Part shown: in pieces, positions 1-12,490 of the stretch | Numbering within the stretch: position 1 is the first letter of the stretch | How the letters are laid out: the number at the start of each line of letters is the position of its first letter | Assembly: GCA_900239685.1 (NCBI GenBank) | Contig: OENT01000149.1 | Coordinates: 62,001-126,000 of the forward strand | Direction of reading: 5' to 3' | Length of the DNA stretch: 64,000 nt | Origin: Rotaria macrura | Taxonomy: Eukaryota > Rotifera > Eurotatoria > Philodinida > Philodinidae | The notes under the pieces: model-generated | The model's input: the letters and a program-made list of their open reading frames with translations, nothing else | Database searches by the model: none | Told to the model about the DNA's origin: nothing | Position numbers and translations under genes: made by a program

Positions 1-3000
1 GTTCTAGATCTTTTCTTGATTCTATTTAATTTGATTAGTTTACAAACGCACGCATACTTAGAGATCTTGCCATAATTGAATTTCGGACGGATAGACGCAT
101 TGATTCAAGAAAAGAACAAAAATCTAAAATCAAGAATTATCATTCTATATATTTCTACACTTAAAATAATGCAATGCATATACATAATCATTAGATCAGA
201 TAGTTGTAATAATACACCTATTAATTCTCTTTCAATAACATAGGAAAACCACAATAAGATGCTATAGGACATAATAGATCAACAAGAACCAATGAAATAG
301 ATGAAAAAGAAAACGCAATATAAGCAATTACAAGTACTAGTGACGAATCATTTTAAAAACTTATAAGTAGTTCTTGTTTTATTATTTCTTATTACATATT
401 TAGTAGGAATAAGCACGTGCAATCAAGATGAAGATAAGAAAACGATCTCATATATTATCATGAATAATTAAAACTGTTGTTTTTCATTTTCTTCTTGTAA
501 CCAGACCTTGAAGTGCGTTTTGCATCGAGAAATACACGATATCATACAAGATAAAGTTTTGTATTAATTCCAAGAGACGTATTTGACTACCACAGAATCA
601 CTTGAAATGCTTTTGATAAAGACCAGTAAGCATGAATATGAAAGGTATGAGCAGGAAACGTCATGTTTTCTTTGTTTTTTCATCTTCCAATAGAACAGCT
701 AATCAAATGTTTTTAATCGCCTAAAATAAAGTGCACTTGAGTTAAACGATCTTGTTCAACTTGTACATTTTCATGCTTATAATCGATAGATACGGTGTTC
801 ATTCATGAAAGAAAGAAAAAGACTGCAAACCCTAATTCAATTCGATATGTCAGACCTTCAAATACGAGTGTATAATCGAATTAATACATCATGCAGTCTC
901 TTTTGAACGAAACTTTTCTTTACAATGTTTTTATATTTTGTTTTTGTGCCATTCAAGAACAACGTGCTGTTTAATCTAATGAGTGTTTTTTCACGGTAAG
1001 GAGAAACATTGCGAAAGCAATTTTCTTATTGACGTGATCGAATTTCATCATGAATAAGTTTGATGCTTCTTTCAACAATAGATTACAATCTGCATTCATA
1101 TATTCAGGTGGGACATAGTCTAGTCAGTAGAGAATCGACACTTGACAATACACTTTCATAAGAAATGCGTACTGTAGAGAAAAAAAAATTCAGCTCAGAA
1201 GACTTTGTTCAAAAATGATTTAAGCGAAAGCTGTTTCTTTTTTTTCACTCTAGGAAACTATTTTCGATACAAAATAGTTTTCGTTTTGAGAATCTGTGAT
1301 TCATGTAAAAATAGACCTTACTGAATACTAGAAGATCATTTTCTTTTTACTTATCATCTTAGTAAATTATAGCTGCTTCGTTGATTTGAAAAATAAAATT
1401 CTTCATGTTCATGCTTAATTAAAAATATGACGTGTCTTTGTCACATGGATTTCGGATTTCTCAATTTGTCAACCTTGAATTTATAAAGAATAATTTCAAG
1501 ATTAGCTCAATTGACAATAATAGATAGGGAACTTTTCAAATGCACTACTAGTGTATTTATTTATGAGAAAAAATAACGTAAAACTCATAAACATAGTAAA
1601 AGATAAAATCTAATTTGATTGATTGACGAATACACTTGATTAGTTTGTATAGAAATAGGAAACAATTATCATGCGATTCTATGAGATAGAAATTCTGACT
1701 AAAGTTTATTGCATGATCATTTTCGTGAAAATTTTTTCTAAAATTTAATAAATCTATCATAAAACATGGATCTTCTCCAGCGTTTGTTAACATGCTTCTT
1801 GTTGAAGAAAATTGGGGTAAAAATTTATTTGCATAATTGCTCCTGCGTTTTTGTCTGTCACTGTTGAATGATTGAATAAGTGCTAATCTTCTATATTGCA
1901 TTATAATAGTAATGATAAAAATTGGAAATAGTTGTCTAGAACACAAAATTCTCTCTCGAACTACGTTCTGAATTTGTAGGCGACTGGCTGAAATACAAAT
2001 GAAATAATTCCACTAATGTTTTACTTATCAACAAAATGCATTCAACGTAGTTTCTCTTTAGAATTAGAAAGTGCAAAAATGTCAATCAAATTAATTCCTT
2101 TCAAAATTCTTTTCATGGATGAATTTTACTATCGAATTGTGTATTGGAACATAGAATCTATACTGCACATTGACCTGAATTCCAATTTTATTCTATTGAG
2201 TATATGATATGAGGCATAAATAAATAGATATCAGACAAATCGATCAGTTTTCTATCGATAATGTTATTATGCAAAACGTATGAAACATTGTAAGATAATT
2301 GAAGATATCATAGTAATGATAGTGATCATGCTCTAATTTTGATTCAGTTTAATTATCTAATGTCACTTGAAATAACAAGAGTACTACATGGAAAATACTA
2401 TCGTTTATCATAAAAACCTTATACCTAAATGGATATGAAACATGAAAATCAAGTGTAGCAAAGTCTAGAAAACTACTTACAAAAATGAAATAGTTACTTT
2501 TTAAATATGAAAAATATTAAAATAAAATTATTCTACGTAAAGAATTTTGATGCTGTAAATGTGATATAAGTTATCTTGTGAAGCAAAAGAGCAAAACTGT
2601 CGAATGTCTATTTACACGATATTGAAAAAACCTATTAGGTGAATCAATAGAACTTAGTATTTGTAAATTTAGCTCTTGTATCGCTCTACATAAATTTTCA
2701 TTTGTTCTACAGTATGAAAACTTGTATACTATTATAATACATCTCATAGTAAGCGATTAGTTGTAAGCCTAAAGAACTATATTAACTAGTGCTAACAGAC
2801 AAATGATGCGTGACTTGCTCATGTGCATTAGAAATACTAATAGAATCACTTGATTTTTTCAACGCTCAATTGATGGTATGTCAACATCCATCTAACGGAA
2901 TTCAGAAAATAGAAATTACACGTAAGAGAAAAGAAATATTCAACAGTGGCCTTGTTGGTTCTAGTCTAATCAACAAATCTATGATTTAAATAAATAAAAA

Positions 3001-6000
3001 ATAACCTTTGGTACTTATGCCAGTGTATCGGTTATTATTTTCTTTATCAATCTACGTATACAATTTTATGAATAAAATATGTTTGGAAATCAATTGATAC
3101 TGTCAGTTTTTCATTATTGATTCTATCGATTAAGATGCTTGTAAAATTTTTAATAGATGCTTCTAATAAATTATGCCTACACGAAAGACTCTCATTCATA
3201 TCAATATATTGACTAAAGAGCTTTTTTTTTCAGGCGTAAATCTACAATCATGCTTTCGATTATTGATTAGAGCAGTTGAATTCTAAGAAATAAGAGTCAT
3301 CTCTGCGAATATATTATGCACAGATATTTAACCAAAGCTACAGATTGAATTATGTAACCAGTACATGAATTTTAAAGATTAAGGAAAATAAACAACAATA
3401 CATAGGTTGATTTCTTTCATGGTCAATGTTAAAATGACGGAGATTATGTTCAAATAACCATTGTTCAATTGATACGTTCTGATGCAACGGAACATGTTAG
3501 ACAAGTCCGCATTTCACAATGAAAGAGTATATTGATACATACTACTGATTGATAATGAGTATATGCTTTTGAAACAAACGAAAGAGTAGACATTTCGTGA
3601 ATACACACTGCCTGTAATGACATGTTATGGTTATCGTTAGTATTTGAGTATTTTACTGCCATTTAATGATGCAACGTAATAGAATAGTTATTGGTAATCA
3701 TTCTATTTTCGTTTGTTATTATGCTACCGTGTTAATTATTTATCTGATTACTGTTGTAAAGAAAGCTAGCAGATTATGGAAAAATTAAACAAGAGCTTAC
3801 ATAGGCTATCACCCTATGTATCCCCATCAATAGTTACTTGATCTAACAACTAAACACCTAAATACACAAATTTGTAGAATATGATTTCTTTTTTTTCATC
3901 TCACAGACCAAACGATTAGAAAAGTCATCATAGAATGAGAAACAATTTTCTTTTTGTTTAATGAATTACACAACATTACTTGTCTTTCTCGATCTGCTCT
4001 CATGTTTCCTACTTACAAAATCAAAACTATTCTGATAGCTAATATAATCAATCTAAATGAGAGAATATTCTGACATTGTATATACGCGCACTACTATTGA
4101 ATAAAAAGAGACAAAAAATGCAATTGACAAGCGTCTAGTTCATTTTGATCCTAAAAGAAAATGTAATTGTTTACAAGCCAAACATTTGCATTAGTATCTT
4201 GAGAAGTATATCTTAGTGAAGAAATGTAATTGTTGATATTGATTGAAAATAATCTTTAGTAATCTACATCGATGGAAAAATCTAAATATCGATATTCAAA
4301 TGGAGAAAAGCGAGGCAGCGAAATTTCCTAGGCTTGCCTTTATGTATAAATATATTGATTAATCGTTAATTAGACACGAAATTTTGTTTCTCTTGATCAT
4401 TTGAGTTTATTACTCGATTTGCTTTATTCATGATGGCAGCAATGTATTTATGTGAAGATTCTGTACATATCGTTAGAATAGTCACATACAGTAACATTTC
4501 CATTCTTGACTTTTTCACTGTAGAATTTTTTTTGCGAGATTGGACAAGTTTTTACTCAAAAAAAATTCCTTTCCGCATCGATTAATTCATGATGTAAATC
4601 AGATCTCTTAAAATGTTGGATACAGCATCACCTGAGCGCTTGGTTGCTTGTTTGTATGTGTTCTATCTTCAAGAAAGATATTTAGTAACATCAAATATTA
4701 TTCTACAATCACTGAAGTCTTAAGTAAAGACTAGATTAAGTGTTCATCGAACACTGTGATTGAGTAACTTTCGATGAGAGTGATTTATATATCACATGCA
4801 ATAGTTGATATACAATAGTTCTGAACGTGAAAGGAAGTAAATTTTTAATTGCGTAATATTTTTCGGTCAAGATTTGCCCGATGATTGAACGTTTACATTA
4901 TTACCTTTTACTGATTGTCTAGACGATCGTTCATAGTATATTGAAAGAGATATATCAAACAAATAAGAGGTAGCCATAAAGAAAATATTGAAAATTAAAC
5001 TCGATTATTCCTGAAATAAATTGAAAATTTGCAAAGTGTCTATTCAATCGGCTGGTCTGTCTTAATTAATTACAGTTCTGAATACTTTTATATATTCAAT
5101 ATTAGGTAACCATATCATAACAATAAAAGTATCAAGAACAACTATTATCAAAAAGTTACGTACAATATTTAATTTCGACTCTTTTTTTTTGGAAGAGTTC
5201 CCTCAGGTATTTTTTACTTCTTCAATAGTATCCAATCTCTCGTTGAAGTGATTCTTTCTGGAGAAATGGTTACTTAGAAAAGAGATCACTTGTTATCTTA
5301 TTGACTTTTGTGAAGTATTTCGAGCATATTTATCGAATAGTTTTAGATTAAACTAGACATTTATTACTGATGATAACAAAAGTTAAGTAGTCATAGATAT
5401 TTTGTTTCAAATGTGATTAATATGATAATAAAATAAAATTAAAATTGTCAAGTTTAATTCAATATTTATGGATAAATTGTTAATTCTTTGATTAAATAAA
5501 ATTTCATTATTTATCAAGACGTTTGTTTTATATAAAAAAATTCAAATCATATGTATATAGAAAAAGTATAGTCATTTTTGGTCGTACATCGTCACATTTC
5601 CCTCGATAATGTTCGATATACTTCAATGACTTCAGAATAGATAAATGAATGTCATGATTATCAACTGATAGTCGTATGTGCAACGCGAGGAAAAAAAAAC
5701 TACAAGGCTATATAAGAAAAATATGCGTTATTAATGATTACATAACCATCGAGAGGAGTGTAAGAAAATTTGAATAAATTTTTTAGTAGTACTCCAATTA
5801 TTTTGGGATTGAAGAAAGGACTTTTGACCAAAAGTTAAAGTTTATTCTATTTTATCACGTGTCCGAATACATTATTATTTATTGGCCATGAACAATCGTA
5901 TTTTATAGTACCATCAGCAGACACAAAAGTATCGATTAATACAATGTTGTAACACTATCTTTTAATTTCATATTTTCCATATCGTTTATCGATTCCTTAC

Positions 6001-8792
6001 ACAGTTATTAGTATTGGGTTGTGACACGAATGAATTAATCCCTCGAATTTCTCACACTTTCCATAGATGACGATGCCAGTCTATTAATTCAGGATTATTC
6101 ACCGTAAAAGAATATATTATCTTAGTACAACTACGACTAATAGAATCATTGGTATGGAATATGTTTATTGTGATAAGTTGGATAATTTATGAAAAAAAAG
6201 GATATTTAGCTCAGCCATCAAAGAAACGTCCTCGAAGGATTTGTTGTTAAGGTACAGTCATTTAATCAATTTACTTGTGATACCTATAGTTGATCATTAA
6301 AACAATCAACAAGACAAGCATTTCACGACATCTTATCTGCATTGATATGACTTGTCATGGATAATGAATATAACAGGTTGCCATTGAGGGTGAACGCAAT
6401 GAAGTTGAACGTGTAAAAAATAGTGTGTTAATTTTGAAGTTGCAAAGGAGATTTATCGACGGCTATCGACTATTTCCTGCCTATGATATTGAAATGAAAC
6501 TAATCTATTTCAGCCAGTACCATCGTTCATAAATGGTTGTAATATGGCAGAAAATGAGGTGTCTTCCGATGTTTTTCTGACATGCCTTTTTTTTAGTGCG
6601 TAAACAATGTCTTTAACCGTGAATGGAGAATGAGATTACAACAGTCAAACTTGAATTCTAACTCAATATTCAAAAAGAAAAAGCAAATTTTGAATTTCGT
6701 TCTTGTCATTATTTTTCTGGGCACAAGTTGTTCTTCGTTACTAAGCTCATAGTTACAACTGTCATCTACTACATCATGGTCAAGGAATGTATCATTACCG
6801 ATCTTATTTTTGGTTTCATCGTTTCATACAATCCTATCTTCTGTTATGGTTGATAGAACTTTTTGTTTTGCTACTTTTTGAATGGCTACCATTGAAATTC
6901 TATTATAAAACATAAGAAAAGGTAAGAGGATGTTTATTTCTCATACAAAAAATGCATGTTGATCTTTATCTTTTAAATGAACTTGTGTAAAACGATCGAT
7001 CGTTAATTCTAAATTTATTTCTAGTATCCTATGTACTACAATGTAGTTTGCAATGGAAGTTAACTATATGAATTTATCTTATCATGTTATTTAGAAAATT
7101 CATTCTGTAGTGTTTCATTGATAGTGTAATTGTTGAGATAAGAATGTTTTGTCGATTTCTACTCTAAAACTTTCGAGGTAAAATGTTCGAAAGTGAAAAC
7201 ACTCAAATTTAAGTATTTCAAATAATAGTGATCCATACCAAATGTTTAATTACTCATGTAATTGGTTTTCAAATCTCCTTGTCGTATTTTTTTCTGCGTG
7301 ATCATTGGTCTCTTTCTTAGCTTCACTTATCAACGAGGATGATATTCACAGTATATATATATGTCTTACTAAGTAAATTCATATTCGTCATTTGTATGTT
7401 GTCAAGTTATTGTTGAATATATTCTACACAAGTGTAGGTAGTTATTCACTATATCTTTTCATTACTCTTCCTTTCAATGACACACTTTTTATTGATTCAC
7501 AATCACAGCGACAATACAATACATATGTATGAGTAAACATGGTCACTAACTGTTGATATACGTAATTTTGAATGTTCATTAGCAGTAGAAAGTTTTTCAT
7601 GTAATCTATTTCCCTAAAAATCTGTATGATTTAAATTTGTTTCGCTTTATTTTCTCGCAGCATGTAGTATTAATTGTATAAAATATTCATCTATCAAGAT
7701 TTGACTTATTTTTTCTTTTAGATTCAATCTAAAATTCAGCAGTGCTAGATGAATTCAAATCGTGTGCGCCTTTGGTGAGTTTTTAATGCAGCAATTATCG
7801 ACAAAATACGCCTACATTTCCTTCATTATGAATAGCTTCTACTGACGTCCATTAACCTGTAGAAGTTATTGATTAAATGTTAGTTAATAATAGTAGCGAT
7901 CTATGTCAATAACAAAATCATTGACAATCAACAGTTGTTTCTTTCTCAAACGTGAAATTTTAACAACAACAAGTATAGAATTCGTAACGAAAAATTCTTA
8001 CGTATGTGGAACATCGTGTCGAATAAGTTGGGAATTATTCATGTTTTCTCAGCCAGACTGTTCAATAAATTGGTACGCACTTCGTTATGTTGCTGAGATA
8101 TCGACTGTACTAGCAATAAAATTTAAAGTCTCTCATTTTCATTACCGGAACAGCTGTGACATTACTCTGATCTAGAGCAATATTTTCCCAATGAAATTGA
8201 ACTCCTCCTAATTATTATCATATTCAAATGTAATCTACATTATTCAATGCCAATATCCAGCGATATTCTGCAAACGTATTCAATTTCACAGTTGAACAAT
8301 ACTATTTACAACATTATTATCCAAAGCAAATAGTTTCACAAGAAAAATAGAGAAAGCTTTTCTTTGTACGTTTAAACTGATCAAATTCGATCAAACCTAT
8401 TCCAAGAGTTTCATCTAATGAATGCTTCTTTCACACGTGCAGATTTCCAATAGAATAAGATATTGCGCTTATGCGATATGATAAATAAATTGTTTACGAA
8501 TGCACTACAGCTATCGGTGTCAATCGTTCGATTGTTTTCTTTTTTTCCACAATCATAATGAGTTTCATTTATTCTCTTGTAGACATTTTAGGCGTTGAAG
8601 CCTTCATATTTATCCTACATCAACTATTTAATAATTATGGTCTTGTTGTTACTTTTAATATAGTTTTTGTTGAAAATAAAAAATAAAACATGTTCAATTA
8701 AAATTAATATTTTCATCTAACAAAATACTTTTCCTAGCGCTCTTTTTTGCTCAGTTTTTTTAATCATAGTTGACAATGTCGGCTTCTGTGCT
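1..8792. other. gene-poor AT-rich stretch
   Basis: I see no gene here that I can support. The longest open frames (for example 1557-1946 on the minus strand and 7903-8175 on the plus strand) either lack an ATG at their start, use AGA-type arginine codons unlike the CGT/CGA-rich real genes of this window, or match nothing I recognise. There are short homopolymer runs and a short (AT)n run near 7355. No tRNA, rRNA or clear transposon ORF was seen. Unrecognised short exons cannot be excluded. Confidence 0.6.
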
Positions 8793-9365
8793 ATGATAGC
8801 TAGTCATCTTTCATTTCATGTCTCTTCTCAATGGAAGCAAAAGAATCCAACATCGTCAATTAATGAACAGCAAGAAGTCACATTAAAACATCTCGATCAA
8901 TTCAACAATCTACACGTTCGTCTGAGTCAATCAATATTCAATCTATACGATAGAATCGCTAAAAATAGTGAGACTAGTTTCAGAATAATGTATCAAAGCG
9001 ATCTATCAAATAAAGTAAAAGATTTATCCTTAAACTGTTCTATTCATAAGGATAACAAGTTTCAACACGTGACTATTGATTTAAATACTGATAAAGATAA
9101 TAATCAAAACATGAAACCAACTAAAAGTGTAAATCGAATACTAGTCGATATTGAAACATATAGAAATCAATTGCATAATACTCATGGATCGATTAACATT
9201 CAATTAGATTCTTCTCAATCGAAGTCATGTTTTTGTCATCATCATCAATCAATAAAATTATGCGAACGAATTTCAGATTTCGAACACGAACTTTTACTAA
9301 AAACGTCTGTTGAATATATCTATGAGATTGAATGTTTGGAAAATAAATATAATGTCCTCAAATAA
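8793..9365 (+). CDS. hypothetical protein, 190 aa
   Basis: This is a single open frame of 190 codons from an ATG to a TAA, with codon use similar to the recognised genes. I do not recognise the family. The product is hydrophilic and rich in N, S, H and K. It has a central helical-looking stretch (LSQSIFNLYDRIAKN) and a Cys/His cluster near residue 147 (SCFCHHHQ). The C-terminal 30 residues look like an amphipathic helix ending ECLENKYNVLK. The frame is also open upstream of the ATG back to a TCAG at about 8754, so an upstream exon may exist; an ATG followed by GTGAGT at about 7750-7773 is a possible first exon, but I could not join it. The gene is convergent with the coding-looking tail at 9413-9520, 47 bp away. 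Confidence 0.5.
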   Translation: MIASHLSFHVSSQWKQKNPTSSINEQQEVTLKHLDQFNNLHVRLSQSIFNLYDRIAKNSETSFRIMYQSDLSNKVKDLSLNCSIHKDNKFQHVTIDLNTDKDNNQNMKPTKSVNRILVDIETYRNQLHNTHGSINIQLDSSQSKSCFCHHHQSIKLCERISDFEHELLLKTSVEYIYEIECLENKYNVLK

Positions 9366-9412
9366 GATTATTTTATTTCATAAAATCGAAAATTGAAAAA
9401 ATGCTTCATTTC

Positions 9413-9520
9413 TTAATCATTAAATGATAATTGATTAACTAAATCTGCTCGATGAGCTCTAACGTCAGGACCATGTTTAAGAGGCATTTCACGTAAGCCA
9501 CGACCAACGTTGCGCAAATA
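9413..9520 (-). CDS. possible 3'-terminal coding exon, unknown protein
   Basis: The minus strand from 9520 to the TAA at 9413-9415 reads as 35 codons with host-like codon use, beginning YLRNVGRGLREMPLK and ending in LVNQLSFND. It is preceded by a plausible acceptor (GTGACAG). I do not recognise the protein, and no in-phase upstream exon was found. The first part lies inside the left arm of the long inverted repeat (from 9478 upward), and the related stretch in the right arm near 11,160-11,200 is frameshifted by an 11-bp insertion. It may be a gene remnant captured by, or interrupted by, the repeat. Confidence that it is expressed is low. Confidence 0.3.
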   Translation of the reverse strand, partial: YLRNVGRGLREMPLKHGPDVRAHRADLVNQLSFND

Positions 9521-10156
9521 CTGTCACCGATCAGGCTGATATTTGCATTGTAGATAAGCCTAACATGTTTAGGAATAAACTGAAAATTTCAGTTCAAATG
9601 GATGAACCATTATGGAGATATTAGCGTTGCAAGCATGAGAGGGTAGGCTATATTTTGAGCGCTTTTCAGAGCAACACTTTTCAGTAAATTTCCACTTTCT
9701 TAACAACAAGAAGAGGTATAGAAGAAATTTTTCCAACAATGACACCATGGGTGTTGGGCTATATTTTCATGCTAATGAAAGTTCGTTATCATCGAAGATT
9801 GTTCGACCGGTGCTATAGGCCATCATCAGAAACACTGACCTCGAAGATAAGGTAAGTTAGTCGCATCAGCGTGCTAGAATATTTCGAAATTAGTCTCATT
9901 TGAAAGAGCACATCAGGGTACATCGAATAGCGTTTTCAAAACTTTGTGATATTGAACTTTGGTAGCAGAAAATTTTCGAACAAGACCAAAAGTGCGGAAA
10001 ATCCCCCTCATTCTAAGTACGAGAAAATTGATTTTTTTATCAAATGCTCAATTACGATATTTCAAAATCAAAGCCCAAATCGATAAAGCTCTAAATTCAA
10101 AATTTCAACTAATTTTGACTTACCTATGAAAAATGGCGAAGGATTCATTTTTCGTA
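9478..10156 (+). repeat. left arm of long inverted repeat (foldback)
   Basis: This arm is the imperfect reverse complement of 10525-11203. The outer end is TTAAGAGGCATT and the inner end is GGATTCATTTTTCG. Matching runs include CTCATGCTTGC/GCAAGCATGAG-type words, the ATATAGCC words and the TGATATTGAACTTTGG word paired with CCAAAGTTCAATATCA in the other arm. Most positions match by eye, with scattered substitutions and small indels; both arms come out at 679 bp. No transposase-like ORF is present, so it behaves as a non-autonomous foldback element or an inverted segmental duplication. Confidence 0.9.
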
Positions 10157-10524
10157 CATTTCTGCGGTTATTCAATATCCCTATTTTTTGCATGTCGATA
10201 TTTCGTCAAGGGAGCCACCAAAGGGTCAGATATTTTCACCATAAACTTTTCTTATTGTGATCTTTATGTTAGCAAAATGTCGGGCAGAAAATCGAAAATT
10301 TTGATATTCCTGAATGGGACCACAGCATGTTGGAAGAAGAAATTCGAAAAGAAGTGATATCTTTGTAAAAATTGATTAATATTCAAAACTATTTTATCAG
10401 TGTTCAAAGCTCATTACGAGCTACATCCCACACGCAGTAAAAATCCGAAACACTTTTTTCAATGCTAAATATTCTAGCAGAAATATGTTGGAAAATGAAA
10501 TACAGTAAATAGCCTTCAGTGAGC
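10157..10524. other. spacer (loop) between inverted-repeat arms
   Basis: This 368-bp spacer separates the two repeat arms. A 74-codon frame starts at 10133 in the arm and runs into the loop, but it resembles no protein I know and is probably fortuitous. No repeat of the arms is visible inside the loop. Confidence 0.7.
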
Positions 10525-11203
10525 TACGAAAAATGAATCCTTCAGCATTTTTCACAGGTAAGTCAAAATTAGTTGAAATTTTGAATTTAGAGCTTTATCG
10601 ATGTGGGCTTTCATTTTGAAATATCGTAATTGAGCATTTGATAAAACAATCAATTTTCTCCTACTTAGAATGAGGGGAATTTTCGGTACTTGTGTGCTTA
10701 TTTGAAACGTTTTTGCTACCAAAGTTCAATATCACAAAGTTTTGAAAACGTGATTCGGCGTATCTAGATTTGCTCGTTCAAATGAGACTACTTTGGAAAA
10801 ATTCTAACGCGCTGATGCGACTAACTTAGCTTATCGTCGAGGCCATTGTTTTTGGAGAAGGCCTATAGAATCGGTCGAACAATCTTCGATGATAACGAAC
10901 TTTCATTAGCATGAAAATATAGCCCAACATTCATGGTATTATTGCTGGAAAAATTTCTTCTATACCTCTTCTTGCTGTTTAGAAAGTGGAAACTTACTGA
11001 AAAGTGTTGCTCAAAATATAGCCTACCCTCTCATGCTGGCAACGCTAATATCTCCAGAATGGTTCATTCATTTGAACTGAAATTTTCAGTTTATTGCTAA
11101 ATATGTTAGGCCTATCTACTATGAAGATATCAGCCAGATCGGTGACATGCATTGCGCAAGGTTCTACAGGAAGTGGTCGTGGCTTAGGTGGAATGTCTCT
11201 TAA
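10525..11203 (-). repeat. right arm of long inverted repeat (foldback)
   Basis: This is the inverted partner of 9478-10156. At its inner end the sequence reads ATGAATCCTTCAG, then CACAG|GTAAGT, a donor-like motif also present in the left arm (CATAG|GTAAGT on the minus strand). At its outer end it shares the GGTCGTGGCTTA word with the coding-looking tail at 9413-9520, but an 11-bp insertion breaks the frame here. A third, more diverged copy of this arm lies at about 43855-44498 in the same orientation. Confidence 0.9.
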
Positions 11204-12490
11204 GGAAATTTCAAGAAAACGAAACCGCGGGCATCGTACCTATGTAAGTTGTCAAACATCTATCATAAACACCTTATCATTCATTTGAATGTTTTACGAG
11301 AAATTTTCAAATAGTTCTTCAAGCAGCATCTTGAAAACAATTTTCAAGATTTATCGCAGGCTAATCGCTATTGGATCTTTATTAAAAGAAGAGAAACGGG
11401 GTTCAACTGTTCAAAGATTCTTTTGTTTTTAAATATATTTTGTAACATTTTCGTTCGCAAGTGAACATTTTTCAACGTCGGTGATTTCCTGGTAGGAAGT
11501 ATGCTGCTATTAAGAACTAGAGTTTGATGTGAATGCGCGCGATAGAGTAACTCGAATTATATTAGAATTATGATAATAGTTTGAGTATCTATGTATAGAA
11601 AAGTTTTTGTAAAAGAAAAATTATTGTATTTGTGAAGTATTTTAATTAATGAATAGAAAACCCTCTAATTAAAATTATGCTTGACAACGAATTTTTCTGT
11701 CGGCATCTAAACATGAATCGAAAATCTCGTAAAACGATTCGAAGTCAATTCTAAAAGTGATGCAGAGATGTATCCTTCTACACTTTTTATGTTCCAAACT
11801 AATCACTGGTACGAGAAAAAAATACATTCAAACTGAAATTATTGATCTGTTCAAATGATTTCGTCGCCAGCGACAGAAACGATAAATATTAAAAACTCCA
11901 TTGAATTTCATCTGTTCTTACTTGAGATTACACTTGATACGAAAGCTTCCTGCTCGAATTTATCCGTCTGTACGGTTGAAAAGTTTCTCTTTGTTGTATA
12001 TTCTTCTCGAAACTTCTGTTATTATTTTTCATAACTGTCAACGAGCTCTTCTCATTTTCAACATTGCTACAAAATCAGTATAAATGTCCTATTCAAGTTC
12101 ATACTAATAATTTGTTGTTCGATTCTATGTCATAAGACTATGAATGCATTAGTTTCTGTGTAAAAGAATCGTATTCGATTCGTAATTTACATTTATTTAA
12201 ACAAAAAAAATTTTTGTTTTGAGAAAAAAAGGAAAAAAAAACAAAGGCACAACAGACACAAACATGTTCTATAGATTTTTAACAAAAGATAGTATTATAC
12301 ATCAAAAAATGCACGAAGGAAGAAATACAAAAGACGTATCCATTTTTTTTATATTAATTAATTGAACAACAGAATTTAGCTTTTTTTAATATCTCTACAT
12401 TATCTGAGCGCATACACGGAGAAAAGATATCGAATTATACAAATACTATCAACAATACGGAGTAGAAAAGATACAGAAAACGGATGAAAA
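11204..12490. other. intergenic, no gene seen
   Basis: This AT-rich stretch lies between the foldback element and the 3' end of the EZH2-type gene on the minus strand. The last 250 bp or so (A-rich runs at 12200-12240) probably contain that gene's 3' UTR. Nothing else is supported. Confidence 0.6.

Noticed and set aside
1557..1946. 129-codon minus-strand frame
   Set aside because: It starts from TTG, uses AGA arginine and A-ending codons unlike the recognised genes, overlaps no plausible splice structure and resembles no protein I know.
7903..8175. 90-codon plus-strand frame with an ATG
   Set aside because: Codon use is acceptable and an ATG/GTGAGT first-exon candidate lies near 7750, but I recognise no domain and could not join it to the frame at 8793, so it is left uncalled.
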